Assembly (NCBI GenBank): GCA_001512745.1
Contig: LFSM01000065.1
Coordinates: forward strand, 1 to 35,176
Direction: 5' to 3'
Source of the DNA: Clostridiales bacterium DTU032
GTDB lineage: Bacteria > Bacillota > Clostridia > Saccharofermentanales > DTU023
DNA length: 35,176 nucleotides
Below are positions 7,918-15,802 of the stretch, in pieces (positions within the stretch are counted from its first letter, which is position 1; each line of letters starts with the position of its first letter). A program made the position numbers and the translations under genes. The notes under the pieces were generated by a model. That model was not told the DNA's origin, searched no databases, and worked only from the letters and a program-made list of their open reading frames with translations.

Positions 7918-9453
7918 TTATCTGTCCAGCTCTGTATATGCATCCCGCATCAGGCTCAGAGCCTTTTCATCAATACCCATCAGCTCCGCAATGCGGATAG
8001 CGCCTGCCGGCACAGACGCTTCATCTTCAACTTTTATCAGCCGGTAATCCATCAATTCACTGATGCGCTTTACTGCCTCAAGGTCTTCACCCTCTATGCT
8101 GCAGGCAGTTCTCAGGATATCAGCTTCATCATGGCTGGTCCGTCTCTCTGAATCACCGCTGCTGACTGCCAGCTGACCTGCTTTCTCCTCAGACAAATCG
8201 CCCAGTCCCCGGATCTGATAATGATAAATACCTTTGCCTGCAGGGACCTGGTAATGTGTTGCCAGCAGCAGACAGGAATCACTGGCGGCATAAATCCGGC
8301 AGATTGCTCTGACAATAGCCGTCGCCTCATGCGGATTGGTTCCGCGGCAGGGTTCATCCATCACAAGTAAAGCTCGGCCACTTTCTGTCAGGCGGAAGTA
8401 TTCACGCAAACGGGCGGCTTCCATACCGAAAGAAGACAGACCTGCAACTGCACTGCCCGGGTTTTCAGCCATATAAACGAAAAAGTCGAAGAGGGGACTG
8501 GAGATTTTTTCACAAGGCGGGCAGTAACCCAATTGCAGCAGATACAGGCAGATCAGGAAAGTTTCCAGAGCCACCGACTTGCCGCCCATATTGAGGCCAC
8601 TGATCACCGTCGAGCCTTTTTCCAGCCGGATTGACTGGCAGGTAAACTCAGCAGACTCAGCCTCCAGATTTTTTCGCAGCAAGGGGTGCCAGGCCTTAAA
8701 AATCTGAACCGGCAGGTCGGCTGTAGTAATCTCCGGCAGCGGTGCCTGCCAGCTCTCAGCCAGCCGGGCCTTGGCCAGACGAAAATCCAGTCTGGCTGCA
8801 GCATGCAAATTCTCGCGCAAGACCTCCATGTGTTCCTCCAGCTCTGAAGTCAGACGACGGATCTGCCGGATTTCTTCCTGCCCTTCTTCCGTCACCAGCA
8901 GTGACCGTTCAGCCAGGAGTTCCTGCCGCTCCTTGCCCTGAGCCCGCAGTATCTGAGTCTCCAGCAGATGTTTGCGATGCCTGACAGAGCCCAGTTCTTC
9001 CGAGTATGCACTGTAAAGATGGAAACCCTTGCTGGCCACACCCGGCGGATTGAGCAAGGCTTCAGCTTCATCCTGCGGCTTAATCCTGACTTCTGCAGCA
9101 GCCAGTGCCTCTCGGCAGCCGCCAAGCTGGCGCAACAGCGAAAAACAACGCTTCAGCTCAAATAATTCACTTTCATCGACCAGGCGCCCGTTTTCAATAC
9201 CGCGCACAGTGCCTGCGACATTGCGCATGCGGCCCAAAATGCTTTCTGCCGACCGCCATTGCGGAGCCAGTTCACTCAAAGAAGCGCGAATCCCGGCGAT
9301 CGCCCGGAATTCCTCACGCAAAGCCTCCCGGTCAGAAATTGTGTAAAAATCCTGCCGCTCCTTGAGGGCGCGGCCCTGCGGCGACCGGCAAACGCAAGCT
9401 TGCAGCAGCTGATCTATCCCCAGGTGTTTTTTTTCTTCCTCTGTACAAATCAC
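7918..9453 (-). CDS. kamC: MutS-related ATPase of lysine fermentation clusters (KamC)
   Basis: 511-residue protein with the MutS-type ATPase at its C-terminal half: Walker A GLNMGGKS (about residues 287-294), Walker B ALLVMDEPCRGTNPHE, and a downstream ATHYQVP resembling the H-loop. It lacks a mismatch-recognition domain and the usual MutS length (about 800 or more), so a mismatch-repair role is unlikely. The N-terminal half is probably helical lever/clamp-like. Starts with GTG at 9453, with AGGAAG upstream. A MutS-like gene at this position between kamB and kamD is a known feature of lysine clusters; its function is not established. Its place beside a B12 mutase suggests a chaperone or reactivation role (inference). 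Confidence 0.75.
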   Translation of the reverse strand: MICTEEEKKHLGIDQLLQACVCRSPQGRALKERQDFYTISDREALREEFRAIAGIRASLSELAPQWRSAESILGRMRNVAGTVRGIENGRLVDESELFELKRCFSLLRQLGGCREALAAAEVRIKPQDEAEALLNPPGVASKGFHLYSAYSEELGSVRHRKHLLETQILRAQGKERQELLAERSLLVTEEGQEEIRQIRRLTSELEEHMEVLRENLHAAARLDFRLAKARLAESWQAPLPEITTADLPVQIFKAWHPLLRKNLEAESAEFTCQSIRLEKGSTVISGLNMGGKSVALETFLICLYLLQLGYCPPCEKISSPLFDFFVYMAENPGSAVAGLSSFGMEAARLREYFRLTESGRALLVMDEPCRGTNPHEATAIVRAICRIYAASDSCLLLATHYQVPAGKGIYHYQIRGLGDLSEEKAGQLAVSSGDSERRTSHDEADILRTACSIEGEDLEAVKRISELMDYRLIKVEDEASVPAGAIRIAELMGIDEKALSLMRDAYTELDR

Positions 9454-9478
9454 AAGTCGATCTTCCTTTTTTCAATAA

Positions 9479-10546
9479 TCAGGCCAGTGCCGGACCCAAA
9501 TCATAGACCGGTAGGGACACAGCCCGGCGCAATTCATCCACTATGCCGGGATTGTCTACCGGACTGCCGTCTTCCAGCTGCGGGTTGAATGTGATCAGGC
9601 GCAGGGAGAGCGGGTAGAGAACCTTCAGCTCAACTCCGGCCGCCTCCAGCCTTTTTACAGTATTGTTTTCAATAAAAAGCCGGCTGCCGTCTTCTACCAC
9701 TAAGATCATTCCCTGCAGATTTCTTAATTTTAGAAACTCCGCCAGCAGAGCTTCAGTAATGGCTCCGCGTAAAAAAAACAGCCGGTCACTGACGCGATAA
9801 AAGTCATGAAGGCTGTCAGGCTCACCTAAAAGGCTTTCTGCAGTAAGCAGGCGAAAGTTGCCGGTCTTTTCATCAAGAGCCAGTGCACGGACCCGGTCTT
9901 CCCGGGAGATAGCGGAGAGGATCAGTTCTCTGATCTCAGCCTCAACACCGGGCAGGGTCAGCAGCTTGACCGCATGTTTTACCCGCTCCAGAAGCACAGC
10001 AGCAGAGGCTGATTTCCCATAGGAAACGGCCAGAAGGACAGCTTCCGTAACGCCGCCGCCGGCCGGCGATCGGCGTGAAAGAGCTCCGTCCACTATATAG
10101 AGGCAATCCGCTGCCTCCTCGCGCAGCAGGTCTTCACAGTGTTTGAGATCAGAGGCCTGTGAGGGACCGGCCAGCTCAACATAGCCGTCACTCAGCATTC
10201 TGCCGATGACAATTTCACCTAAAGCAGAACGGATACCGGTTAGTTCACGGATATCCAGCAGGGCATCACAGCGCCTGAGTGAGGCAACTGATGTTGCCAG
10301 CAGATGGCCCTTAGGCAAATAAATCCGTGGCTTGCAGATGCCGGAAACAATATCTTCCGCCTCACCGTCACGCCCGACCGAAGTCAGAGCCAGAGGACGC
10401 TTTTTCTCTTCTTCAGTCCAGGCCTGAATCAGATGATTCAGACTGGTGGTTTTGCCGGCATTTTTGGACAAACCGATTATGGCCAGAGAAGCCACATCAT
10501 TCAGACCGGTCAGACTTATAAGTTCAGCAGCAGAAGGTTTTTTCAC
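9479..10546 (-). CDS. kamB: P-loop NTPase of lysine fermentation clusters (KamB)
   Basis: 355-residue protein of unestablished function found beside kamA in lysine fermentation operons. A P-loop lies near the N-terminus: AIIGLSKNAGKTTSLNHL (about residues 22-39), with the GxxxxGKT core. Downstream, YLPKGHLLATSVASL and a small hydrophobic DCLYIVDGALSRRSPAGG segment (a likely Walker B strand) fit an NTPase fold similar to SIMIBI-type GTPases. The start is GTG at 10546, directly abutting the kamA stop; GGAAGG is further upstream than ideal. By analogy with MeaB-like G proteins of B12 mutases, a role in cofactor loading or aminomutase repair is possible but unproven. Confidence 0.65.
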   Translation of the reverse strand: MKKPSAAELISLTGLNDVASLAIIGLSKNAGKTTSLNHLIQAWTEEEKKRPLALTSVGRDGEAEDIVSGICKPRIYLPKGHLLATSVASLRRCDALLDIRELTGIRSALGEIVIGRMLSDGYVELAGPSQASDLKHCEDLLREEAADCLYIVDGALSRRSPAGGGVTEAVLLAVSYGKSASAAVLLERVKHAVKLLTLPGVEAEIRELILSAISREDRVRALALDEKTGNFRLLTAESLLGEPDSLHDFYRVSDRLFFLRGAITEALLAEFLKLRNLQGMILVVEDGSRLFIENNTVKRLEAAGVELKVLYPLSLRLITFNPQLEDGSPVDNPGIVDELRRAVSLPVYDLGPALA

Positions 10547-11842
10547 TTATTCGTACTTAACGCCTTCCTTAATTGTTTCTTTACGCAAGAGATATTTGGG
10601 CACTATGTTCAGGTCCTGTCCGGACAAAAGTCGCGAAACACCGATATGTTCGATTTTTTCCTCGCCTCTGCAAACCGGGCAGTGACATTCCTTCTTGTAT
10701 TCATCCGGTTCCTTATAGCTTGTAATCACACCCTCATAATTACGCAAAACGGTGTGGTCCGGGTTCTGCGAAATAATATAGTTGGGACCGACCGGGATTT
10801 TACCACCGCCGCCCGGGGCATCCACCACATAAGTGGGAACAGCAAAACCGCTGGTATGGCCGCGCAGGCCTTCAATAATCTCGATGCCCTTGCTGACCGG
10901 CGTGCGGAAGTGGCTGATTCCCAGCGACAGGTCACACTGATAGATATAGTAGGGGCGGACCCGGATGTAGACCAGGCCGTTGACAAGCTTGCGCTGGACA
11001 TGGACGCAATCATTGACGCCTCTGAGCAAGACCGACTGATTGCCCACCGGAATACCGGAATCTGTCAGCAGTTCGCAAGCCCTGCGGCTTTCTGCAGTAA
11101 TTTCCCGGGGATGATTGAAATGGGTGTTAAGCCAGATCGGATGGTATTTTTTCAGCATGTCACAGAGCTGAGGGGTAATACGTTGCGGCATAACTACCGG
11201 TGTGCGCGTACCGATACGGATAATCTCCACGTGATCAATCGCGCGCAGCTGAGAAATAATGTATTCGAGACGATCCTCCTCCATCAGCAAGGCATCACCG
11301 CCCGAAAGCACGACGTCTCTGATCATGGGCTTGCTGCGGATGTAATCAATGCAGGCATCAATATCACTGATGCTGCGGCCGCCATCTTTCTGTCCCGCCA
11401 GACGCCTTCTGGTACAGTGACGGCAATACATGGAGCACATGTCAGTGATTAAAAAAAGGACACGGTCCGGATAGCGGTGGGTCAGACCGGGAACCGGTGA
11501 ATCGGCGTCTTCCTCCAGAGGATCAAGCAAATCTTCTTCTTGCTGCACGCCTTCCATATAGCTGGGAACCGCCTGCAAACGTACAGGATCATAAGGATCA
11601 TCCGGATCGATCAGGGACAGATAATAAGGCGTGATCGCCATGCGGAAATACTTGAGTGCTTCTTCCACGCCGGCAACTGCATCATCATCCAGAGACAGAT
11701 ACTTTTTCAGCTCATCGACGCTGGAGATGCGGTTCTGCACCTGCCAGTGCCAGTCCTTCCATTGCTCATCAGAAACATCAGCGAAGAGCTCCTGCCTTCT
11801 GGCCTCGCCTTCCTTATTAATATACTTATCTTCAGCTTTCAC
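10547..11842 (-). CDS. kamA: L-lysine 2,3-aminomutase
   Basis: Radical SAM, PLP and 4Fe-4S enzyme converting L-lysine to L-beta-lysine, the entry step of the pathway. 431 residues. The radical SAM cysteines are C136, C140 and C143 (CSMYCRHC); PLP-binding Lys348 lies in PGGGGKIPV; substrate-binding aspartates correspond to D304 and D341; the zinc cysteines are C279, C386, C388 and C391. All are offset by 11 residues from the numbering I recall for the Clostridium subterminale enzyme, which supports the GTG start at 11842 (AAAGGA upstream). The frame is open further upstream but overlaps kdd. Confidence 0.96.
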   Translation of the reverse strand: MKAEDKYINKEGEARRQELFADVSDEQWKDWHWQVQNRISSVDELKKYLSLDDDAVAGVEEALKYFRMAITPYYLSLIDPDDPYDPVRLQAVPSYMEGVQQEEDLLDPLEEDADSPVPGLTHRYPDRVLFLITDMCSMYCRHCTRRRLAGQKDGGRSISDIDACIDYIRSKPMIRDVVLSGGDALLMEEDRLEYIISQLRAIDHVEIIRIGTRTPVVMPQRITPQLCDMLKKYHPIWLNTHFNHPREITAESRRACELLTDSGIPVGNQSVLLRGVNDCVHVQRKLVNGLVYIRVRPYYIYQCDLSLGISHFRTPVSKGIEIIEGLRGHTSGFAVPTYVVDAPGGGGKIPVGPNYIISQNPDHTVLRNYEGVITSYKEPDEYKKECHCPVCRGEEKIEHIGVSRLLSGQDLNIVPKYLLRKETIKEGVKYE

Positions 11843-11870
11843 TGTGTATCCTTTCCATTCATAGAAGTAT

Positions 11871-12905
11871 CTACAAATAATTTTCCTCAAAAATCCGGCG
11901 CAGGGCCTCGCTCTGGCGCAGGATATCCAAGGTGATTTCAGCGTGATTTTTGCTGTAGCCGTTTCCAACCATCATGGTAAGATCTTTTCCGATTCCTTCG
12001 GCACCAAGTGCGGCACGGGTGAAACTGGTCGCCATGCTGAAGAAGTAAACCAGGCCGCCTGTGCGCACAGGCAGGATGGAAGACATTTCACTGCCTTCGA
12101 TATTCACTACGTTGATGCAGACGTCATATTCCTTGCCATCGTTGCAGGCCAGAGCCTTGTCCATCACTTCTACAGGATTGCGGGCATCAGCTATGAAAAA
12201 TTCATCCACCAGATTATTGTCGACCAGGGTGCTTTGCGGGCGGTCGTTGCGGCTCATGCCGACAACTTTGCCACAAGGCCCCACCCGGCGCATTGCCTCA
12301 TAGGCACAGAGCAGGCCGCTCTTGCCGCCGGCTCCCAGAATCAGAACTGAGTCATTGGGCTTGACGATATGCGCTGTCTGGGCGGGAGCACCGCAGACAT
12401 CCAGGGCGGCCAGAGCCAGATTTTCACTCATATCATCCGGCAGCCTGGCGTAGATGCCGCTTTCAAACAAAACCGCCTGACCCTTGATCTCTACCCGTTC
12501 AATTTCGGGATGCACAGCTGTGATCTCCTCAATCTTTAGCGGTGTCAGGGAAAGTGAGACTAAAGTAGCGATGCGGTCGCCGACGGCCAGATCACGGTCA
12601 GCCAGGGCCGGGCCGATTTCAGCAACACTGCCCATCAGCATGCCGCCGGAACCTGTGACAGGATTCTGCATTTTGCCCCGTTTATTGACAATCTCAAGTA
12701 TTTTCGCTTTGAGGGCCTCTTCGTCTGCCTCCGCCTCATCCCACAGCTGATGAAAACTGGCGGAATCGATATTTAAAGCCGTGACATCGATCAGAATCTC
12801 ATTGTCGTAAATCTCCATTTTGTTGTCGATCCTCTGCGCCGCCTGCGGCAGCAGGCCCTTGGGCTCGATCACGCGATGACTGCCATATTTATTTCCCATT
12901 GCCAT
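11871..12905 (-). CDS. kdd: L-erythro-3,5-diaminohexanoate dehydrogenase
   Basis: Oxidative deamination of 3,5-diaminohexanoate to 5-amino-3-oxohexanoate with NAD(P)+. 344 residues with a medium-chain-dehydrogenase-like Rossmann domain: VLILGAGGKSGLLCAYEAMR around residues 184-203. The N-terminus GNKYGSHRVIEPKGLLPQAA and the mid-region VTGSGGMLMGSVAEIGPALAD are family features. The ATG at 12905 follows GGGGGA; a second ATG two codons later is possible. Position between kce and kamA matches other lysine clusters. Confidence 0.93.
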   Translation of the reverse strand: MAMGNKYGSHRVIEPKGLLPQAAQRIDNKMEIYDNEILIDVTALNIDSASFHQLWDEAEADEEALKAKILEIVNKRGKMQNPVTGSGGMLMGSVAEIGPALADRDLAVGDRIATLVSLSLTPLKIEEITAVHPEIERVEIKGQAVLFESGIYARLPDDMSENLALAALDVCGAPAQTAHIVKPNDSVLILGAGGKSGLLCAYEAMRRVGPCGKVVGMSRNDRPQSTLVDNNLVDEFFIADARNPVEVMDKALACNDGKEYDVCINVVNIEGSEMSSILPVRTGGLVYFFSMATSFTRAALGAEGIGKDLTMMVGNGYSKNHAEITLDILRQSEALRRIFEENYL

Positions 12906-12920
12906 ATAAGTACTATCCCC

Positions 12921-13766
12921 CTATTTATTTCTTAAAGGCAGACCCATAATTTCCCGGGCCTCATCCGGTGTAGCGATTTGCAGATTCAATTCTTTGGCGA
13001 TGCGCACCAGACGCTCCACCAGGACGCCGTTACTTTCTGCCGGCAGGCCCCGGTCCAGCATGAGATTATCTTCAAAACCGGTGCGAACATGTCCACCCAT
13101 GAGCATGCTCATGACATTCAGTGTCAATTGATGGCGACCCATAGCCGAGACGGTGAAAGTTGCACCTTCCGGCAGGGATTCAATCAGGAAAAGCAGGTCA
13201 CGCGGTGTGGCACTTATGCCACCGTTGACTCCCAGAACCAGATTGAAATGCAGGGGCGCGTCAATATAGCCCTTCCTATGCAAACGCAGGGCCATATCGA
13301 TCATGCTCTTATCGAAACATTCCAGCTCAGGCATAATTTTGCGCTCGCGCATGCGGGCAGCAAATTCAATTATCATATTTTCTGTATTGACGAAAATCTC
13401 ATCACCGCCGAAGTTCAGGGTGCCGCAGTCGAGACTGGCCATCTCCGGATTGAGCTCGGTCGGCTGCAAGCGCTCATTAGCAGTCATGCCGGTAGCTCCG
13501 CCGGTGGAGGGCTGGATAATTACGTCAGGACAGACGGCCTCGATAGCAGTGATAATCTCAGCAAAGCGATCGCGATCCTGAGTCGGAGTGCCATCATCTT
13601 CACGCACATGCAGATGGATAACAGCAGCGCCGGCATCTACAGCAGACTTAGCTTCTCTGACAAATTCCTCAACGGTGTAGGGCACGCTGGGATTCATTTC
13701 CTTAGTGACTTCCGCACCGCTGATGGCAGCAGTGATGATGACCTTGTTAGCTAATTCTTTTCTCAT
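12921..13766 (-). CDS. kce: 3-keto-5-aminohexanoate cleavage enzyme
   Basis: BKACE-family zinc enzyme of 281 residues that condenses 5-amino-3-oxohexanoate with acetyl-CoA and splits it into acetoacetate and 3-aminobutyryl-CoA. The zinc ligands His51 and His53 lie in VIHLHVRED; the conserved Glu is in the VRTGFEDNLML segment near residue 230. The ATG at 13766 is preceded by AGAGGAG; the in-frame upstream extension would overlap kal. The gene sits 15 bp before kdd. Confidence 0.95.
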   Translation of the reverse strand: MRKELANKVIITAAISGAEVTKEMNPSVPYTVEEFVREAKSAVDAGAAVIHLHVREDDGTPTQDRDRFAEIITAIEAVCPDVIIQPSTGGATGMTANERLQPTELNPEMASLDCGTLNFGGDEIFVNTENMIIEFAARMRERKIMPELECFDKSMIDMALRLHRKGYIDAPLHFNLVLGVNGGISATPRDLLFLIESLPEGATFTVSAMGRHQLTLNVMSMLMGGHVRTGFEDNLMLDRGLPAESNGVLVERLVRIAKELNLQIATPDEAREIMGLPLRNK

Positions 13767-13779
13767 TGTAATCTCCTCT

Positions 13780-14169
13780 TTAATTTTTCTTGCGCTGCTT
13801 ATCTGCAGGAACGACACAGGTGCCGCTGGCCCTGCAGACGAGGATCGGTTCTTCTAAAACTTCTGCAGCTGAAACAGAAATATCCGGACAGGGCCGGATC
13901 ACCTTGTAGGCCTCAAAGGTCATCTTGCGGGAAGTATTGCCTTCGGTAACGATACTGCCTGATGCCTCGATAAAATCTCCCGCGTATACGGGTGCGGTGA
14001 ATTCCACTGAATCATAAGCGACAAAGAGCCCTTCATCGCCGTCTCTTTGAATCAATAACTCTGTTGCCACATCGCCAAACAATTGCATTATCCGGGCCCC
14101 GTCTACCAGATTGCCACCGTAGTGGGCATCCGCGCTGCTCATTCTCATACGAATCATTGCCTTTTCCAT
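13780..14169 (-). CDS. kal: 3-aminobutyryl-CoA ammonia-lyase
   Basis: Hot-dog-fold enzyme of 129 residues that eliminates ammonia from 3-aminobutyryl-CoA to give crotonyl-CoA. The sequence [20 protein letters not shown] at the N-terminus and [15 protein letters not shown] in the middle are characteristic of Kal and acyl-CoA thioesterase-like hot-dog proteins. The ATG at 14169 has a strong AGGAGGG (14182-14176). First gene of the lysine operon, directly downstream of the riboswitch-controlled leader, so it is the first translated product once readthrough occurs. Confidence 0.92.
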   Translation of the reverse strand: MEKAMIRMRMSSADAHYGGNLVDGARIMQLFGDVATELLIQRDGDEGLFVAYDSVEFTAPVYAGDFIEASGSIVTEGNTSRKMTFEAYKVIRPCPDISVSAAEVLEEPILVCRASGTCVVPADKQRKKN

Positions 14170-14184
14170 TGTTTTCCCTCCTGC

Positions 14185-14221
14185 AAAAAATAACGCCATG
14201 CGTTAAAAAACACACAGCGCT
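14185..14221 (-). terminator. Leader terminator (riboswitch expression platform)
   Basis: On the minus strand, AGCGCUGUGUGUU (14221-14209) pairs over 13 consecutive bp, including G-U pairs, with AACGCAUGGCGUU (14204-14192), closing a UUUU loop, and is followed by A and six U (14190-14185). The 5' arm starts inside the conserved stretch just 3' of aptamer helix P5. Folding of this hairpin therefore competes with the aptamer core and P1. Confidence 0.8.
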
Positions 14222-14372
14222 CCATGCAAAGCATGACAGTGAAACGTCCTTAGTTCGTTCCCCCAGAAACAAGACAGAGGATCCCGGCTTATTTCTTCGG
14301 CGGCAAATACTTCAGCGGCTTCGTCCGATCCCGGACATAGAAGCAGCCTACCAATTTTGCCGCGCCTCTAAT
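14213..14372 (-). ncRNA. Lysine riboswitch (L-box) aptamer before the lysine degradation operon
   Basis: On the minus strand the leader has the L-box landmarks in order: AGAGGCGCGGC, GGTAGGCTG, CGCTGAAG, GCCGCCGAAG, CTGGGGGAAC, CACTGTC and GGAGC. Helices I can pair by hand: P2 base 14363-14356 with 14307-14300 (8 bp); P2 top 14344-14340 with 14322-14318 and 14336-14333 with 14326-14323; P3 14295-14288 with 14273-14266 (8 bp); P4 14261-14256 with 14246-14241; P5 14235-14231 with 14227-14223. Loop L2 (GGATC, 14331-14327) is complementary to L3 (GATCC, 14283-14279), the diagnostic kissing loop. P1 is short (14370-14368 with 14217-14215). The match to the Thermotoga asd aptamer, as I recall it, is close. 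Confidence 0.9.
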
Positions 14373-14401
14373 TCACTATTTAATTGTGGAATTATTCTAT
14401 A

Positions 14402-14429
14402 TTGTCAGTATAAATGTATAATCTGTAAT
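14402..14429 (+). promoter_or_regulatory. Candidate promoter for the M29 aminopeptidase
   Basis: TTGTCA (14402-14407) and TGTAAT (14424-14429) are separated by 16 bp, each one mismatch from consensus. It overlaps the oppositely directed lysine-operon promoter. A TATAAT at 14417-14422 is an alternative -10 but lacks a -35 at correct distance. Confidence 0.4.
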
Positions 14430-14436
14430 TTGGCAA
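14407..14436 (-). promoter_or_regulatory. Promoter of the lysine fermentation operon
   Basis: On the minus strand TTGCCA (plus positions 14436-14431) and TATACT (14412-14407) are separated by 18 bp. Transcription would begin near 14400, about 28 nt before the aptamer and 230 nt before the kal start codon, which leaves room for the full riboswitch. Confidence 0.7.
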
Positions 14437-14510
14437 GCTTTTTTGTGAAGAATCAAATAAAAACAACTAGTGATACACTGATAAATAAACTATCTGACAA
14501 GGGGTGAGTT

Positions 14511-15737
14511 ATGTATAAAGAAAAACTGAAAAAATACGCAGAAGCTATTGTGCAAATCGGAGTCAATGTCCAAAAAGGCGACAATATTCTGCTTAACACA
14601 GACACAGACAATCTGGAACTGGCAAGAGAAATCGTACGCGCTTGCTGGCGTGCAGGTGCAGCTGATGTCGACACCATAATTTCCGACAATGACATGAGTC
14701 TGGGACGCTTTGAAGAAGCAGAAGATCAGGTCTTTGACCACTACCCGGAATTTAAGGTTGAGTACGCTGAAAGGCATATGCAAAACAAGTATCACCGGAT
14801 TTCCGTCAGTGCACCGCGGCTGGATCTTTTTCAAAATGTGGATCCGGACCGCTTGCGCCGGTCCAGCATTGCCGGCAACAGAGCCATAGAACCGATCATG
14901 AAATACATGGATACAGGCGAAATCAAGTGGACAGTAGCCGCAGGAGCCTCCGAGCTCTGGGCCAGCTCTCTTTTCCCTGACTTGCCGCTGAATCAGGCAA
15001 TAACTGAGCTTTGGGACAGGATTTTTGCCGCCTGCCGGATCAGTGAAGAGGAAGATGCGGTTCAAGCCTGGCTGGACCATGATGCCAAACTCAAAGGTCA
15101 TGAGAACTGGCTTAACCAACAGCACTTTTCCTACCTGCATTACCAGGCGCCCGGCACCGACTTCAAGGTCGGCCTGGCGGACCGGCACAATTGGATCGGC
15201 GGCTCTTCGACGACGCCCGATGGCATCAGCTACATGGCCAATATGCCCACAGAAGAGATCTTCACCACACCTCACGCCAAAGAAGCGGAGGGCAAACTGA
15301 AATCCAGTATGCCTCTGGCAATTTCAGGCAAAGTGGTTGAGGACTTCGGTTTCGTTTTCAAGGACGGCAAGGTGGTCGACTTCTTTGCCGGCAAGAATGG
15401 CGACGTCCTGCAAACCCAGCTTGATATGGATGAAGGCGCAAAAAGACTGGGCGAGGTTGCCCTGGTACCGAACTCATCACCTATTTCTCAGATGGGCATC
15501 ACCTTCAAATCAACTCTTTTTGATGAAAATGCCTCCTGCCACTTCGCTCTGGGCAAGGCCTATACAGAAGCGATTGTCGGCGGAGAAAAGATGACAAAAG
15601 AGGAACGGGCAGACCTCGGTTTTAACGATTCAATGATTCATCTCGATTTCATGGTAGGCGGACCGGACTTAAATGTGACCGGTTACCGTGAAGACGGCAG
15701 CAGCAGCCCGGTACTTATAAACGGTGAATGGGCCTGA
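14511..15737 (+). CDS. Aminopeptidase, M29 (thermophilic aminopeptidase) family
   Basis: Metallo-aminopeptidase of 408 residues that removes N-terminal amino acids from peptides in the cytoplasm. M29 landmarks are visible: NMPTEEIFTTP (first metal Glu), RLGEVALVPNSSP (second Glu), ASCHFALGKAY (His and the catalytic Tyr) and MIHLDFMVG (His and Asp). Length and order match the family. The ATG at 14511 follows AAGGGGTG. It is divergent from the lysine operon, and its candidate promoter overlaps that of the operon; supplying free amino acids for fermentation is a plausible but inferred link. Confidence 0.92.
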   Translation: MYKEKLKKYAEAIVQIGVNVQKGDNILLNTDTDNLELAREIVRACWRAGAADVDTIISDNDMSLGRFEEAEDQVFDHYPEFKVEYAERHMQNKYHRISVSAPRLDLFQNVDPDRLRRSSIAGNRAIEPIMKYMDTGEIKWTVAAGASELWASSLFPDLPLNQAITELWDRIFAACRISEEEDAVQAWLDHDAKLKGHENWLNQQHFSYLHYQAPGTDFKVGLADRHNWIGGSSTTPDGISYMANMPTEEIFTTPHAKEAEGKLKSSMPLAISGKVVEDFGFVFKDGKVVDFFAGKNGDVLQTQLDMDEGAKRLGEVALVPNSSPISQMGITFKSTLFDENASCHFALGKAYTEAIVGGEKMTKEERADLGFNDSMIHLDFMVGGPDLNVTGYREDGSSSPVLINGEWA

Positions 15738-15766
15738 AGCGGTGCCTGAAGCAGCGCCACATCATA

Positions 15767-15789
15767 ACTTAGGTGCCTGGCACCTAAGT
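15767..15789. repeat. Perfect palindrome of the GGTGCCAGGCACC family
   Basis: ACTTAGGTGCC-T-GGCACCTAAGT is a perfect 11+1+11 inverted repeat between the convergent aminopeptidase and Na/Pi transporter genes. It belongs to the dispersed repeat family and could act as a weak bidirectional terminator, although there is no long T run. Confidence 0.85.
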
Positions 15790-15802
15790 ATTGAAAAGGC
15801 AG

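Noticed and set aside
7918-9453. Genuine MutS or MutS2 mismatch-repair protein
   Set aside because: Too short, lacks mismatch-binding and Smr domains, and is embedded in the lysine operon.
10304-11452. 382-codon open frame antisense to kamA and kamB
   Set aside because: It mirrors the well-supported kamA reading frame, has no recognisable domain and no ribosome site; it arises from codon bias on the opposite strand.
12978-13754. 258-codon open frame antisense to kce
   Set aside because: Kce is supported by zinc ligands and operon position; the antisense frame has no family features.
14213-14372. T-box leader before kal
   Set aside because: There is no TGGNACCGCG T-box sequence; the order of conserved blocks and the kissing loop match the lysine aptamer.
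14490-15275. 261-codon open frame antisense to the aminopeptidase
   Set aside because: All M29 metal motifs are on the plus strand.
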